Assembly: GCA_945877815.1 (NCBI GenBank)
Contig: CAMDWJ010000009.1
Coordinates: 1 to 64,000 of the forward strand
Reading direction: 5' to 3'
DNA from: Caenispirillum bisanense
Lineage (GTDB): Bacteria > Pseudomonadota > Alphaproteobacteria > Rhodospirillales > UBA2165
DNA: 64,000 nt
A model generated the notes under the pieces. It ran no database searches, was not told the DNA's origin, and saw only the letters and a list, made by a program, of their open reading frames with translations. A program made the position numbers and the translations under genes. Below, in pieces: positions 8,130-17,290 of this stretch; within the stretch, counting starts at the first letter, position 1, and every line of letters starts with the position of its first letter.

Positions 8130-9797
8130 TTGAGATATCGGCAGATTGCCTTGAGACGCTTCTTTAAATATCTATTCGTGCTTTTGTTGGTGGGCAATGG
8201 CGTAGTTATCGGCATTGTCTTGGAGCAACAAAAATTTCCTCCTTATTTTTACGCCAAGGAAAAATATCTTAGGTCCGAAGCGGCGGTGCTGAAATTCCTG
8301 GGACAGGTCGCTCGCTCGTCTCCGGAAACTCACGGGGCGAAACCGCCGAAGATTATAGCCGAACGGAAAATTCAAAGTACCTTGCTGCCACTCATGATTC
8401 GGGGGGTACAACTCAATGCCTTTTTCGGTTCGCCGACCGAGGCTGGTGGCATCGCGGTCATTGGTGACAGCGTCGTAATTTCGGATCGGCAGTCAAATTT
8501 TTATCTATCGCGTGATGCCGGGAAATCGATTGAGCGACTAGCTTTGCCGAGGGTTCCGGACAATCTCGAAAAATTCATTGAATGGGGTTTCTACGGTCGA
8601 AGCAGTCTATTTCGACTTCACGATATCGAGTTTATCGCAACGAACGGTCGCCTTTTCTTGCTTGCTGCTCATGAATACTTCGATTCAAATCTGGGCGCGA
8701 CAAGACTGACTTTGTCGCGAATTGAAGTCGACCGTGCGTCGTTCGCTCGGCTGGGCGAATGGGAGCGTATCTTTGAAAGTACGCCCCTCAAACCGCAGAA
8801 AACATATTATGCAAATGGCGCTGGTGGCCGCATTACCGTGAAGAACGATCATGCCGTCATCCTGACGATCGGCGATTATAACCAGGATGGTGTTTTCCTG
8901 CCGACTGACGGTACGGCCCCGGCCCAAGACACGTCGCAAGATTTTGGAACTATCGTTGAGATAGATGTCTTATCGGGGACGAAAACAAGACTCAGTTACG
9001 GACACCGCAATCCCCAGGGAGCTTTGGTGACGGCATCGGGACAGTTGTTGGCGACGGAACATGGTCCTCGGGGTGGAGACGAACTTAACGTGATTGTTGC
9101 CGGCAAAAACTACGGTTGGCCGAAAGTGACGCTGGGATCCGATTATCCGGCCTACGCCTGGCCTAGCGCTACGGAGCCAGGGCGCCACCAAGATTACGAG
9201 TCTCCGTTGTTCGCATGGGTGCCGTCCATTGCGACTTCGAACCTGATCGAGATATCGGGATTCAATTCTCGATGGAATGGGGACATCTTGGTGTCCTCCC
9301 TGAAAGCTCAAAGTTTATTTCGCTTGAGGCAGGAAGTCGGACGGGTTCTTTATTCGGAGCCGATCTGGATAGGACAACGCATTCGTGATCTCGCGCAGTT
9401 GAGGAACGGGACAATCGTCCTGTGGACAGACGATACTCAGCTACTGTTTATCGATGTGGACGAAACAGTGTTGGCTAGTAACGCATTCGGGGGCATACAG
9501 GCAACGACTCGCGAGCTCGGCGATTGTTTGAAGTGTCATCATATGGGATTGACCACACCCGATCATCCGGCTCCGACATTGAGCAATCTAATGGGCCGAG
9601 CCGTCGCCGCAGATGCCAATTACGATCGTTATTCGACAGCACTTAAGCAAGCTGGCGGCCAATGGACGCGATCGAAATTAACACAGTTCTTGTCAAGCCC
9701 TGGGGATTTTATTCCAGGAACGAGCATGGTGATTGAACCGATCGCAGATCTAGCAAAAATCCGCAGAATAATCGATGAGATCGAGAAAACGAACTAA
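8130..9797 (+). CDS. Membrane-anchored sugar/sorbosone dehydrogenase-like beta-propeller fused to cytochrome c
   Basis: Up to 555 residues. No ATG lies near the N-terminus: the frame opens with TTG at 8130 (alternative TTG at 8151), and the first in-frame ATG is at about 8394. A hydrophobic anchor (FFKYLFVLLLVGNGVVIGIV, residues 11-30) needs one of the TTG starts. The middle (roughly 80-440) resembles the GSDH/PQQ-type beta-propeller, with YGHRNPQG, EHGPRGGDELN and GKNYGWP typical of the family. The C-terminal 90 residues form a class I cytochrome c with heme motif CLKCH at about 466-470 and GTSM near 531 supplying the likely methionine ligand. It should oxidise a sugar or alcohol in the periplasm and pass electrons to its own heme. 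Codons are visibly AT-richer than in the neighbours, suggesting transfer. Confidence 0.75.
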   Translation: MRYRQIALRRFFKYLFVLLLVGNGVVIGIVLEQQKFPPYFYAKEKYLRSEAAVLKFLGQVARSSPETHGAKPPKIIAERKIQSTLLPLMIRGVQLNAFFGSPTEAGGIAVIGDSVVISDRQSNFYLSRDAGKSIERLALPRVPDNLEKFIEWGFYGRSSLFRLHDIEFIATNGRLFLLAAHEYFDSNLGATRLTLSRIEVDRASFARLGEWERIFESTPLKPQKTYYANGAGGRITVKNDHAVILTIGDYNQDGVFLPTDGTAPAQDTSQDFGTIVEIDVLSGTKTRLSYGHRNPQGALVTASGQLLATEHGPRGGDELNVIVAGKNYGWPKVTLGSDYPAYAWPSATEPGRHQDYESPLFAWVPSIATSNLIEISGFNSRWNGDILVSSLKAQSLFRLRQEVGRVLYSEPIWIGQRIRDLAQLRNGTIVLWTDDTQLLFIDVDETVLASNAFGGIQATTRELGDCLKCHHMGLTTPDHPAPTLSNLMGRAVAADANYDRYSTALKQAGGQWTRSKLTQFLSSPGDFIPGTSMVIEPIADLAKIRRIIDEIEKTN

Positions 9798-9823
9798 ATC
9801 TGTGACGAGGAGGGCATGCGACA

Positions 9824-10303
9824 ATGCAGTATCCGATCCGCCGGGTGGTCACCGGTCACGACCGCAACGGCAAGGCGATCGTCCTGATCGACGAGATTTC
9901 CACCAACACGATGTCGCGCCGGCCGGGGCAGACCGGCTGCGTCGTTTGGACGACCGAGGGCTTTCCGGTCGACAACGACGGCGACGAGGACGAAGCTCTG
10001 CGCCCGGTCGCGACCGGGCTTCAGAATGGTACCGTCTGCCGCATCAACAAATTCGATCCCGGTGTGTCGCCCCGCATGCACCGCACCGATACGATCGACT
10101 ATGCCATCGTCATGTCGGGCGAGATCGGTATGGAGATGGATAACGGCCTCGTCGTGCATATCAAGGCCGGCGATGTGCTGGTGCAGCGCGGCACGGTGCA
10201 CAATTGGATCAATAAGGGTTCCGAGCCCTGCATCATCGCTTTCATCCTGATCGATGCGAAGCCGGTCGAAATCGACGGCAAGCGGCTTGGCGCGGTCGGC
10301 TGA
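9824..10303 (+). CDS. Cupin-domain protein
   Basis: 159 residues with a GAGGAGGG ribosome site before ATG 9824. A single cupin barrel occupies about residues 65-140: PRMHRTDTIDYAIVMSGE is cupin motif 1 and GDVLVQRGTVHNW is motif 2. Motif 1 keeps the first histidine but has T and D where the second histidine and glutamate usually sit; motif 2 keeps its histidine. Metal binding may therefore be altered or absent. It overlaps the CaiB-type CoA-transferase by one base (TGATG), so the two are co-translated and probably act on the same pathway. The substrate is unknown. Confidence 0.8.
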   Translation: MQYPIRRVVTGHDRNGKAIVLIDEISTNTMSRRPGQTGCVVWTTEGFPVDNDGDEDEALRPVATGLQNGTVCRINKFDPGVSPRMHRTDTIDYAIVMSGEIGMEMDNGLVVHIKAGDVLVQRGTVHNWINKGSEPCIIAFILIDAKPVEIDGKRLGAVG

Positions 10304-11526
10304 TGGCGGCTCCACTCGCCGGCCTTCGCGTTCTCGATCTGTCGCGCGTTCTAGCCGGGCCTTGGTGTGGTCAGATTTTCGCCGACCTTGGCGCCGAGGT
10401 CATCAAAATCGAGCGTCCGGGACGCGGCGACGACACGCGCGAGTGGGGCCCGCCTTGGCTCAAGGACAAGGACGGGACCGAGACGCACGAATCTGCCTAT
10501 TTTCTGTCGGCCAATCGCGGCAAGCGCTCTGTCACGGTGGATATCACTAAGGATGCCGGCCGCGACCTAGTTCGCGATCTTGCGCGCATGTCCGATATCC
10601 TGATCGAGAACTATAAGGTCGGCGATCTCGATGCCAAGGGGCTCGGCTACGCCGATATGGCCAAGGTCAATCCCGGCATCATCTATTGCTCGATCAGCGG
10701 TTTCGGTCAGACCGGGCCACGCGCCAAGGAGCCGGGCTACGATTATTTAGCGCAAGGAATGGGCGGCTTCATGAGCATTACCGGCGTTGCCGATGGCGAA
10801 CCGGGGGCGGGTCCGCAGCGCGCCGGTCTCGCGGTCGCGGATCTCACGACCGGCATGTATTCGGTGATTGGGATCTTGGCGGCGCTCCGCCATCGCGACG
10901 CCACCGGGCGTGGCCAGCGGCTCGACATGGCTTTGCTGGATACGCAGGTCGGCTGGCTCGCCAACCAGGCGCAGAATTATTTCACCAGCGGGCAGATGCC
11001 GGTGCGCACCGGATCGTGGCATCCCAATCTGGCACCCTATCAGCCGTTCAAGACAGGCGATGGTTACGTCATCATGGCGGTTGGGAACGATCTCCAATTC
11101 GAACGGCTGTGCAACTTCATCGGCCGGCCCGAACTTGTGCGCGACGTTCGCTTCGCGACCAATCCGGCGCGGGTCGCCCATCGCATCGCGCTTGCCGAGG
11201 AAATCGAGGCAGTGATGGTGACCCATGCGAGTGCGCATTGGCTTGCCGTTCTGCCAAAGGCAGGCGTGCCGTGCGGCGCGGTCAATACCATCGACAAAGT
11301 GTTCGAGGAGCCGCAGGTGATCGAGCGCGGCATGAAGGTGATGATGGATCATCCGAAAGGCGGCGCGATCCCGACCGTCGCATTGCCGATCAAATTCTCC
11401 GAGAGTACCGTCGACTACGCGCTGCCGCCGCCTCTGCTCGGCGAGCATACCGACGATGTGCTTTCCCGGTTGTTGAAAATGGATGCCGCCGCGATTGCCA
11501 GGCTCAGAGCGTCAGGGGCTATTTAG
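10303..11526 (+). CDS. Family III CoA-transferase (CaiB/BaiF)
   Basis: 407 residues, the usual length. The opening PLAGLRVLDLSRVLAGPWC, the CoA-site stretch NRGKRSVTVD near 71-80, and GLAVADLTTGMY with the catalytic aspartate at residue 180 are hallmarks of the formyl-CoA/carnitine CoA-transferase family, which moves CoA between carboxylic acids through an aspartyl-CoA thioester. It is coupled to the upstream cupin gene. The 3' end overlaps the convergent esterase gene by eight bases. The donor and acceptor acids cannot be read. Confidence 0.9.
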   Translation: MAAPLAGLRVLDLSRVLAGPWCGQIFADLGAEVIKIERPGRGDDTREWGPPWLKDKDGTETHESAYFLSANRGKRSVTVDITKDAGRDLVRDLARMSDILIENYKVGDLDAKGLGYADMAKVNPGIIYCSISGFGQTGPRAKEPGYDYLAQGMGGFMSITGVADGEPGAGPQRAGLAVADLTTGMYSVIGILAALRHRDATGRGQRLDMALLDTQVGWLANQAQNYFTSGQMPVRTGSWHPNLAPYQPFKTGDGYVIMAVGNDLQFERLCNFIGRPELVRDVRFATNPARVAHRIALAEEIEAVMVTHASAHWLAVLPKAGVPCGAVNTIDKVFEEPQVIERGMKVMMDHPKGGAIPTVALPIKFSESTVDYALPPPLLGEHTDDVLSRLLKMDAAAIARLRASGAI

Positions 11527-12226
11527 CCGCGTTCAGCAAAATTTCGACCAGCTTCTCGGGCTCGTCCACCATGACATCGTGGCCGCAGGGCACGCCGACG
11601 ACCTCCCATCGCGGATCGGTCATTAGTCGCGCGGCGATAGGCGCGAAGGGCGAGGGATCGTAGCCCTCGGCGCGCACATAGATCGCCTTGCGGACATTTT
11701 CCCATGGCCTCCGATGATTCAGCGGTTGGCTCATCGTCGCCGAGGGATGCGGTGTCGTGCGGCGATCGACCCAGGTTTGGTCAGCGGCGGTGCGGACCTT
11801 CCATGAGGAAGCCGGCGGCGATTCGCTCATCCATCCGCCAGGACTCTGCTGGCGTAGCAATCTCTGGCGATCGGTCGGCAGGCAGTCGATCAGGGATTGG
11901 TTGGGTTCGGGTATGAAGGCATCGAGATAGACAAGACTATCGATGCGGCCGCGCCGCACAGAATCGGCTGCGCCAGTAATAACCATGCCGCCGTAGCTGT
12001 GTCCGCACAGCACAATCGTGTCCAACTCCTCGGCTTCGATGACGCCGACGACGTCGCGCACATGTGTGATCAGATTAATCTGGGGATCGAGAAGATGGGC
12101 GCGCTCGCCCAAACCGGTCAGGGTCGGCGTAAAGACCTTGTGCCCGAGGCGGCGTAACGGGTCGGCGACACGCGGCCAACACCAGCCGCCATGCCATGCA
12201 CCGTGGACGAGCACAAAATTCGCCAT
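11519..12226 (-). CDS. Alpha/beta hydrolase, EstC/hydroxynitrile-lyase-like esterase
   Basis: 235 residues. The N-terminal LVHGAWHGGWCW oxyanion region, nucleophile elbow GHSYGG with Ser77, and late histidine in CGHDVM (His216) form the expected alpha/beta hydrolase layout. The small single-domain form is like plant salicylate esterases and the bacterial EstC group. No signal peptide is present, so it is cytoplasmic. It is transcribed toward the CoA-transferase gene and the 3' ends overlap by eight bases. Activity on an ester is likely; the natural substrate is unknown. Confidence 0.85.
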   Translation of the reverse strand: MANFVLVHGAWHGGWCWPRVADPLRRLGHKVFTPTLTGLGERAHLLDPQINLITHVRDVVGVIEAEELDTIVLCGHSYGGMVITGAADSVRRGRIDSLVYLDAFIPEPNQSLIDCLPTDRQRLLRQQSPGGWMSESPPASSWKVRTAADQTWVDRRTTPHPSATMSQPLNHRRPWENVRKAIYVRAEGYDPSPFAPIAARLMTDPRWEVVGVPCGHDVMVDEPEKLVEILLNAAK

Positions 12227-12309
12227 ATTTTATCGCCCCATTTGTTGCAGGGATTTTCGGGCGGAAACTACCGAATGTACATATGTAGATATACCAGCGG
12301 GTTTTGCGG

Positions 12310-13479
12310 TCAATTTTCGATCTGATCGATCAAATGGGTGACGCGATGCTCCCAACTCCAGCGTTCCATCGCCAGTGCGGCTTGTTGACCGCGTGCACGC
12401 GCGGTTTCGCGGTCGCGATAGATCGTTTCCAAGGTTTCGACGAGCTCGTCGATATCGCTCTCGCCCCAGCCATCCGTCGCCGGAAACCGTTTGCTTCCCT
12501 TGGCGTTCCCTTGAGTGGCAAGGGGCCAGCACGGAACACTTTCGATCAAATCAAGATGCCCGGTATTGGCCGAGAGAATTGTGGGAAGCCCGCAGGCGAG
12601 GCATTCCATCGCAGCGAGATTCGTGCCGCCCTCGGCACGGCTGGCGAAAACGGCGGCATCGCATTCGCGGATCAGGGTCGGAAGATCCTTGTTCGGAACC
12701 AAGCCGCATTCGACGAAGGAATCGTCGGGAAGTCCCTCGTTCGTCATCCACTGGCCGACATTCAAGCCGCGGCCGTTCTGTGCCCGCGTCGGTTCGCGTT
12801 TGGAGAGGCCGGCCGTGGTGATTTCCACGCCGATCTCGGAATACATGTTTTGCCAATTGGCGATCAACACAGCGTCCTTATGGCGCGCATGGAATTTCTT
12901 GAAGGCGGCGAGGACGATGTCCTGCCCCTTTCGGTATTCGAGCTTGCCGCCGGCGAAGATGGCAAAGCGATCGACGAAGAAACCGCGTCGGGGTGCCGCG
13001 TGGAACAGTGCGGTATCGATCCCTTGATGGGCGAGGCGCGATTCGGTCACGCCGGCTGCGGCCAAGACGTCGCGATTCCATTTCGAACCGGTCAGCACGA
13101 GCGGGAATGCATTGGCGCGGGCGATACCCTCGGCCGTGAAACGGGCGTTTTCGAAGAAGATAAAGCAGACTTCGCGCTTTCCAGTTATGGCGGGCGAGCC
13201 GAACAGTTCGAAGTCGAACACGGCGGGCTGGATCACGGTGGCATTGACGGTGACCTTTGTGCCCTTTTTGCCGGCCAACTGGCGTTCGAGGGTTTGGGCT
13301 TGGGTGATGGCGTCGCGCAGCAACAGGGCGCGGGGTAGATCGAGTTCAAGCGCGGCGGGCGCCTGCAGCAAGGCAACCGCGCGGGCACCGGTCCGCTTGA
13401 GTTCCAAGGCGAGGTTGAGTCCGAACACGCCCCAGCCGTGAAAACTGCTGATGGCCCAATTTATGCCGATACCGTCCAT
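12310..13479 (-). CDS. Glycosyltransferase family 4-like protein
   Basis: 389 residues from ATG 13479. The frame stays open further upstream, but the extension is arginine-rich and would overlap the divergent TPR gene; MDGIGINWAISSFHGWGVFGLNLALEL is a sensible GT-B start. The C-terminal half carries EGGTNLAAMECLACGLP, the E-x7-E donor-sugar motif of GT4 retaining transferases, near residues 290-310. GT4 enzymes use nucleotide sugars for polysaccharide or glycolipid synthesis. It diverges from a TPR-glycosyltransferase gene, so both may build one surface glycan or decorate a protein. The acceptor is unknown. Confidence 0.82.
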   Translation of the reverse strand: MDGIGINWAISSFHGWGVFGLNLALELKRTGARAVALLQAPAALELDLPRALLLRDAITQAQTLERQLAGKKGTKVTVNATVIQPAVFDFELFGSPAITGKREVCFIFFENARFTAEGIARANAFPLVLTGSKWNRDVLAAAGVTESRLAHQGIDTALFHAAPRRGFFVDRFAIFAGGKLEYRKGQDIVLAAFKKFHARHKDAVLIANWQNMYSEIGVEITTAGLSKREPTRAQNGRGLNVGQWMTNEGLPDDSFVECGLVPNKDLPTLIRECDAAVFASRAEGGTNLAAMECLACGLPTILSANTGHLDLIESVPCWPLATQGNAKGSKRFPATDGWGESDIDELVETLETIYRDRETARARGQQAALAMERWSWEHRVTHLIDQIEN

Positions 13480-13585
13480 GGCTCGTGTCGTCCCCCGCGA
13501 TTCGAATTGCAGCCTAAGGCCAGACGACGAGACGCGGCAAGCACGGGGCTCGCATTTACAAGGAGCGTCTCTATAATGCGCGCCC

Positions 13586-15238
13586 ATGCAAAGCGAGTTA
13601 GCGCAAATCCACGGCCATTTGCAGCGCGGGGAACTGCTCCAGGCGGAGACGTTGTGCCGCGAAGCCATGCGCCGCAATCCCTTCGACGCCACCCTCGTCG
13701 ATATTCTGGGTGTGATCGCACGCGGACGCGGCGATTCGCTGAAGGCGATCGAATATTTCAAGAATGCTGCAGCAATGGCGCCGTCGATGGGCCTCTTTCA
13801 ATGCCATCTCGCATTGGCGTTGAAGGCGGAGGGACGAAACGACGAGGCGCGCGCGGCGTTCGACAGCGCGTGCCTGACCGATCCAAGCTCCTTCGAGACG
13901 GCTTATAATTATGCGTTGTTTCTGCATGAATTGGGGGAGGACGAAGCCGCCATCTCCCAGAGCCGCCGCGCCGTTGAAATCGATCCGAAACACGCGGGCG
14001 CGCATAACAATCTGGGGACCGCGCTGCAAAGCGCCGGCCGTTTCGAGGAAGCGGCCAATTCTTATCGCCAGGCAATCCGGCTCGATCCCAACCACGCGAA
14101 TGCCCATGCCAATCTCGGGACCGCCCTGGCCGAGGCCGATCAGATCGAGGCGTCACTGCGCGGGATCGAGCGTGCCCTTAAGCGTTGGCCGAAAAATACC
14201 GACGTTCTGAATGCGCGCGTCAATGCGCTGATGCGTCGCAACGACTTTGTCGGCGCATTGACTGCCGCCGAGGCGGTCCTGGCGGTCGAGCCCGATCACG
14301 CCCAGGCGCATTACTGCAAGGGCATGATCCTCTTGGCAGAGGGGCGATTGGACGAAGGGTTCACCGAATACGAATGGCGCGTGAGACGGGCCGATTTCTG
14401 GCCGAAGCGGCGCTATCGCAAGCCGCGGTGGAACGGCGAACCGCTCGCCGGCAAAACTTTGCTCGTGCATTGGGAACAGGGCTTCGGGGATATTATCCAA
14501 TTCTGCCGCTATCTGCCGTTATTGCGCGCCTTCTGTGCCGCGAGCCCGCTCCATGCCGGCGCACGCATCGTGTTTGATTGCCCCAAGCGCCTGATCGATC
14601 TTATCGAGACGTGCGGCGGTTTCGACGAGATCGGGGATTACAGTGCATCTCCGCCGCCCTTCGATGTTTATGTGCCCTTGATGAGTCTGCCAAAGATTTT
14701 GGGGACCGTAGCCGATACCATTCCGGCGCCGGTTCCTTATCTCAAAGCCGCGCCTGCCGACGACGTCATCGTGGCCGACGCGAATTTCAAGATCGGTCTG
14801 ACCTGGGCCTCCGAACACGGCGAAAGCTACCGGCGCAAGGTGATGGCGATCACCGACTTTGCGGCTCTGTTCGCCAACAACAGGTGCGACTTCTACGGGC
14901 TTCAGTTCGGCGCCGAGGGGGCGACGATCGAACCGTATGTCGGATCCAACGTCACGAACCTTGGCGATCAATTGGGGGACTTCGCCCATACGGCGGGCGT
15001 GATCGCGAAGATGGACCTGATTTTGTCGATCGATACCTATATCGTCCACCTGGCTGGCGCCCTGAATATACCGACATGGGTCTTGCTGCCTTATTCGCCG
15101 GATTGGCGCTGGGGCCAGGGGCGCGCCGACTCGCCTTGGTATCCGAGCCTGCGTTTGTTTCGTCAGCCGAAACCTGGCGATTGGACTGCGGTTATCAAGG
15201 ATGTGGGACGCGCCTTGAATGCTTCCGCCCCGGCTTGA
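13586..15238 (+). CDS. TPR-repeat protein with C-terminal GT9-like glycosyltransferase domain
   Basis: 550 residues. About residues 1-260 are tandem tetratricopeptide repeats, for example HAGAHNNLGTALQSAGR and HANAHANLGTALAEADQ. The C-terminal half begins with LLVHWEQGFGDIIQFCRYLP near residue 290 and ends with SIDTYIVHLAGALNIPTWVLLP, resembling the heptosyltransferase (GT9) GT-B fold. This fusion is common in alphaproteobacteria and is often annotated simply as TPR protein. The N-terminal repeats probably bind a protein partner or acceptor. A TATAAT box at 13572-13577 lies only eight bases from the ATG, so the message could be nearly leaderless, though no good -35 is visible. Confidence 0.83.
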   Translation: MQSELAQIHGHLQRGELLQAETLCREAMRRNPFDATLVDILGVIARGRGDSLKAIEYFKNAAAMAPSMGLFQCHLALALKAEGRNDEARAAFDSACLTDPSSFETAYNYALFLHELGEDEAAISQSRRAVEIDPKHAGAHNNLGTALQSAGRFEEAANSYRQAIRLDPNHANAHANLGTALAEADQIEASLRGIERALKRWPKNTDVLNARVNALMRRNDFVGALTAAEAVLAVEPDHAQAHYCKGMILLAEGRLDEGFTEYEWRVRRADFWPKRRYRKPRWNGEPLAGKTLLVHWEQGFGDIIQFCRYLPLLRAFCAASPLHAGARIVFDCPKRLIDLIETCGGFDEIGDYSASPPPFDVYVPLMSLPKILGTVADTIPAPVPYLKAAPADDVIVADANFKIGLTWASEHGESYRRKVMAITDFAALFANNRCDFYGLQFGAEGATIEPYVGSNVTNLGDQLGDFAHTAGVIAKMDLILSIDTYIVHLAGALNIPTWVLLPYSPDWRWGQGRADSPWYPSLRLFRQPKPGDWTAVIKDVGRALNASAPA

Positions 15239-15262
15239 TACCGCGCACGGCACCTGCGCAGA

Positions 15263-17290
15263 ATGCGCCCCATGCTGCTCTATGCCCCGACGATCTTCAT
15301 CAGCGCCTTCCTGCTGTTTCTGATCCAACCAATCATCGCCAAGCAGATCCTGCCCTGGTTTGGCGGCTCCGCCTCGGTCTGGACGACGGCGATGGTCTTT
15401 TTCCAGGTCACGCTTCTGGCCGGCTATGCCTATTGCGACGTAGTCACGCGGTTGTTGAACCGGCGTACCCAGGTCATCGTCCATATCGTTCTGCTGGTTG
15501 CCTCCTTGGCATTCCTGCCGGTCATGGCGGATGCCAGTTGGAAGCCGTTGGGCACGGAAAATCCGAGTGTGCGGATCATCGGGCTTTTGCTGGCCACCAT
15601 CGGTTTGCCGTTTTTCCTGCTCTCCTCGACGGGACCGCTAGTGCAGGCTTGGTTTGCGCGCTCGTTCGCGGAGCGGCGCGTCTATCGGCTCTTCGCTTTG
15701 TCGAATCTCGCGTCGCTATTGGGGTTGGTTGCTTATCCCTTTCTGATCGAGCCCTGGATCACGATGGACCATCAGGTCCTGATCTGGTCGGTGGGTTATG
15801 CGATCTTCGCGATAAGTTGTGCGGGCGCCGCCTATTCCAGTCTGTCTCAGGGTGCATCGAAAATTGCGGCCGCGATCGATGAGCCGGCCGCGGAAGCGCC
15901 GCCGAGCGTTGGACGCATGGCGATCTGGGTTGCACTGGCGGCGCTGGGCTCGCTTCTGTTGCTCGCCACCACCAATCATATTACGCGCGATATAGCGTCG
16001 ATCCCGTTCCTGTGGATCGTTCCGCTGTCGCTCTATCTGTTGACCTTCGTGCTGTGCTTCGACAGCGACCGTTGGTATAGACGCTGGCTCTTTCTGCCGT
16101 TGGTCGCGGCTATCCTGGTCGCCAGCGCCTGGGGACTGCAATCGTCCTCGGTGACCTACAATATCAAAATTTCGCTGCCGCTCTATGTCTTGGGTATGTT
16201 CGTGCTGTGCATGTTCGCGCATGGCGAATTGGCCTCCGACCGGCCGGCACCGAAATATTTGACGCGGTTTTACCTGATGGTCTCGCTGGGCGGCGCGATC
16301 GGCGGATTGTTCGTCGGCCTGATCGCACCGTATGTGTTCCCGGATTACTTCGAACTGGGCCTTGGCTACGTGCTGCTGGCGCTGGTCGCAATCGCCGTGC
16401 TGCGTTCGCGTGGGGTTGTCGTAATGGGCGCTGCGGCGGGCGTATCGATTGCCTGCTCGGTTTTCTTCGCACTGCATATTCACGGCGAGGTTAAAGGCAG
16501 CCGCGTTCTGGTGCGTAATTTCTATGCGACTTTGCAGACGCACGACACCAATGCCGATCCGGCCGTCGGGTTCGGCACGCGGGTGCTGATCGACGGAGTC
16601 ATTATTCACGGTGAACAATATCTCGACGGTCCGCTGCGCACCCAGCCTGTGACCTATTACGGCGTGAGTTCGGGTGTGGGACGGGTTATGGACGTCAAAC
16701 GCGAAGAGCCCCGCAAGGTGGCTGTGATCGGGCTTGGCGCGGGCACCATGGCGGCGTTCGGCAAGGCCGGCGACGAATATTGGTTCTACGAGATCAATCC
16801 GCAAATTTTCGATGTCGCGGATACGGAATTCAGCTATTTGCGGGATTCCAAGGCGACAGTGATGCGCGTGCTGGGCGATGCTCGGTTGAGCTTGGAGCGC
16901 GAAGAAGGCCATGGCTTCGACGTCATGGTCATCGATGCGTTCTCAAGCGACTCGGTGCCGATGCATCTGTTGAGCGCCGAGGCGATGGAAGTTTATCTCA
17001 AACATCTGGCTCCCGACGGCGTGATCGCCTTCAACGTCACCAACCGTTATTTGAATCTGACGCCGCCGATCCAGCGCATCGCGCAAGAATATGGGCTGGT
17101 CTCGACCTATGTCAGCGACGAGCCGACCGATCGTATCCACTACGATTCGGAATTCGTATTGGTCACGCGCGACCCTGCCGTCTTGAACGATCCGCGTATC
17201 GCGGGGGGGATCAGCGCGGTTGAGGAAATTCCCAATATCGGCGTGTGGACCGACAACTTCAACAATCTGTTCCGTATCCGGCGGTTCTAG
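15263..17290 (+). CDS. Membrane-fused spermidine synthase-like protein
   Basis: 675 residues. The first 400 residues hold about eleven hydrophobic helices, and the remainder is a soluble Rossmann methyltransferase/aminopropyltransferase domain: VIGLGAGTMAAF near 490, YEINPQIFDVA after it, and DVMVIDAFSSDSVPMHLLS near 555. This fused architecture (membrane domain plus SpeE-like domain) is widespread, but its reaction is not established, and true spermidine synthesis is doubtful without further residues. It follows the TPR-glycosyltransferase by 24 bases and is probably co-transcribed. Its TAG stop shares the bases CTAG with the stop of the convergent cysN gene. Confidence 0.8.
   Translation: MRPMLLYAPTIFISAFLLFLIQPIIAKQILPWFGGSASVWTTAMVFFQVTLLAGYAYCDVVTRLLNRRTQVIVHIVLLVASLAFLPVMADASWKPLGTENPSVRIIGLLLATIGLPFFLLSSTGPLVQAWFARSFAERRVYRLFALSNLASLLGLVAYPFLIEPWITMDHQVLIWSVGYAIFAISCAGAAYSSLSQGASKIAAAIDEPAAEAPPSVGRMAIWVALAALGSLLLLATTNHITRDIASIPFLWIVPLSLYLLTFVLCFDSDRWYRRWLFLPLVAAILVASAWGLQSSSVTYNIKISLPLYVLGMFVLCMFAHGELASDRPAPKYLTRFYLMVSLGGAIGGLFVGLIAPYVFPDYFELGLGYVLLALVAIAVLRSRGVVVMGAAAGVSIACSVFFALHIHGEVKGSRVLVRNFYATLQTHDTNADPAVGFGTRVLIDGVIIHGEQYLDGPLRTQPVTYYGVSSGVGRVMDVKREEPRKVAVIGLGAGTMAAFGKAGDEYWFYEINPQIFDVADTEFSYLRDSKATVMRVLGDARLSLEREEGHGFDVMVIDAFSSDSVPMHLLSAEAMEVYLKHLAPDGVIAFNVTNRYLNLTPPIQRIAQEYGLVSTYVSDEPTDRIHYDSEFVLVTRDPAVLNDPRIAGGISAVEEIPNIGVWTDNFNNLFRIRRF

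Noticed and set aside
14578..16912. Long open frames on both strands over the TPR and spermidine-synthase-like genes
   Set aside because: They are shadows: the true frames carry TPR repeats, membrane helices and SAM motifs; the others do not.
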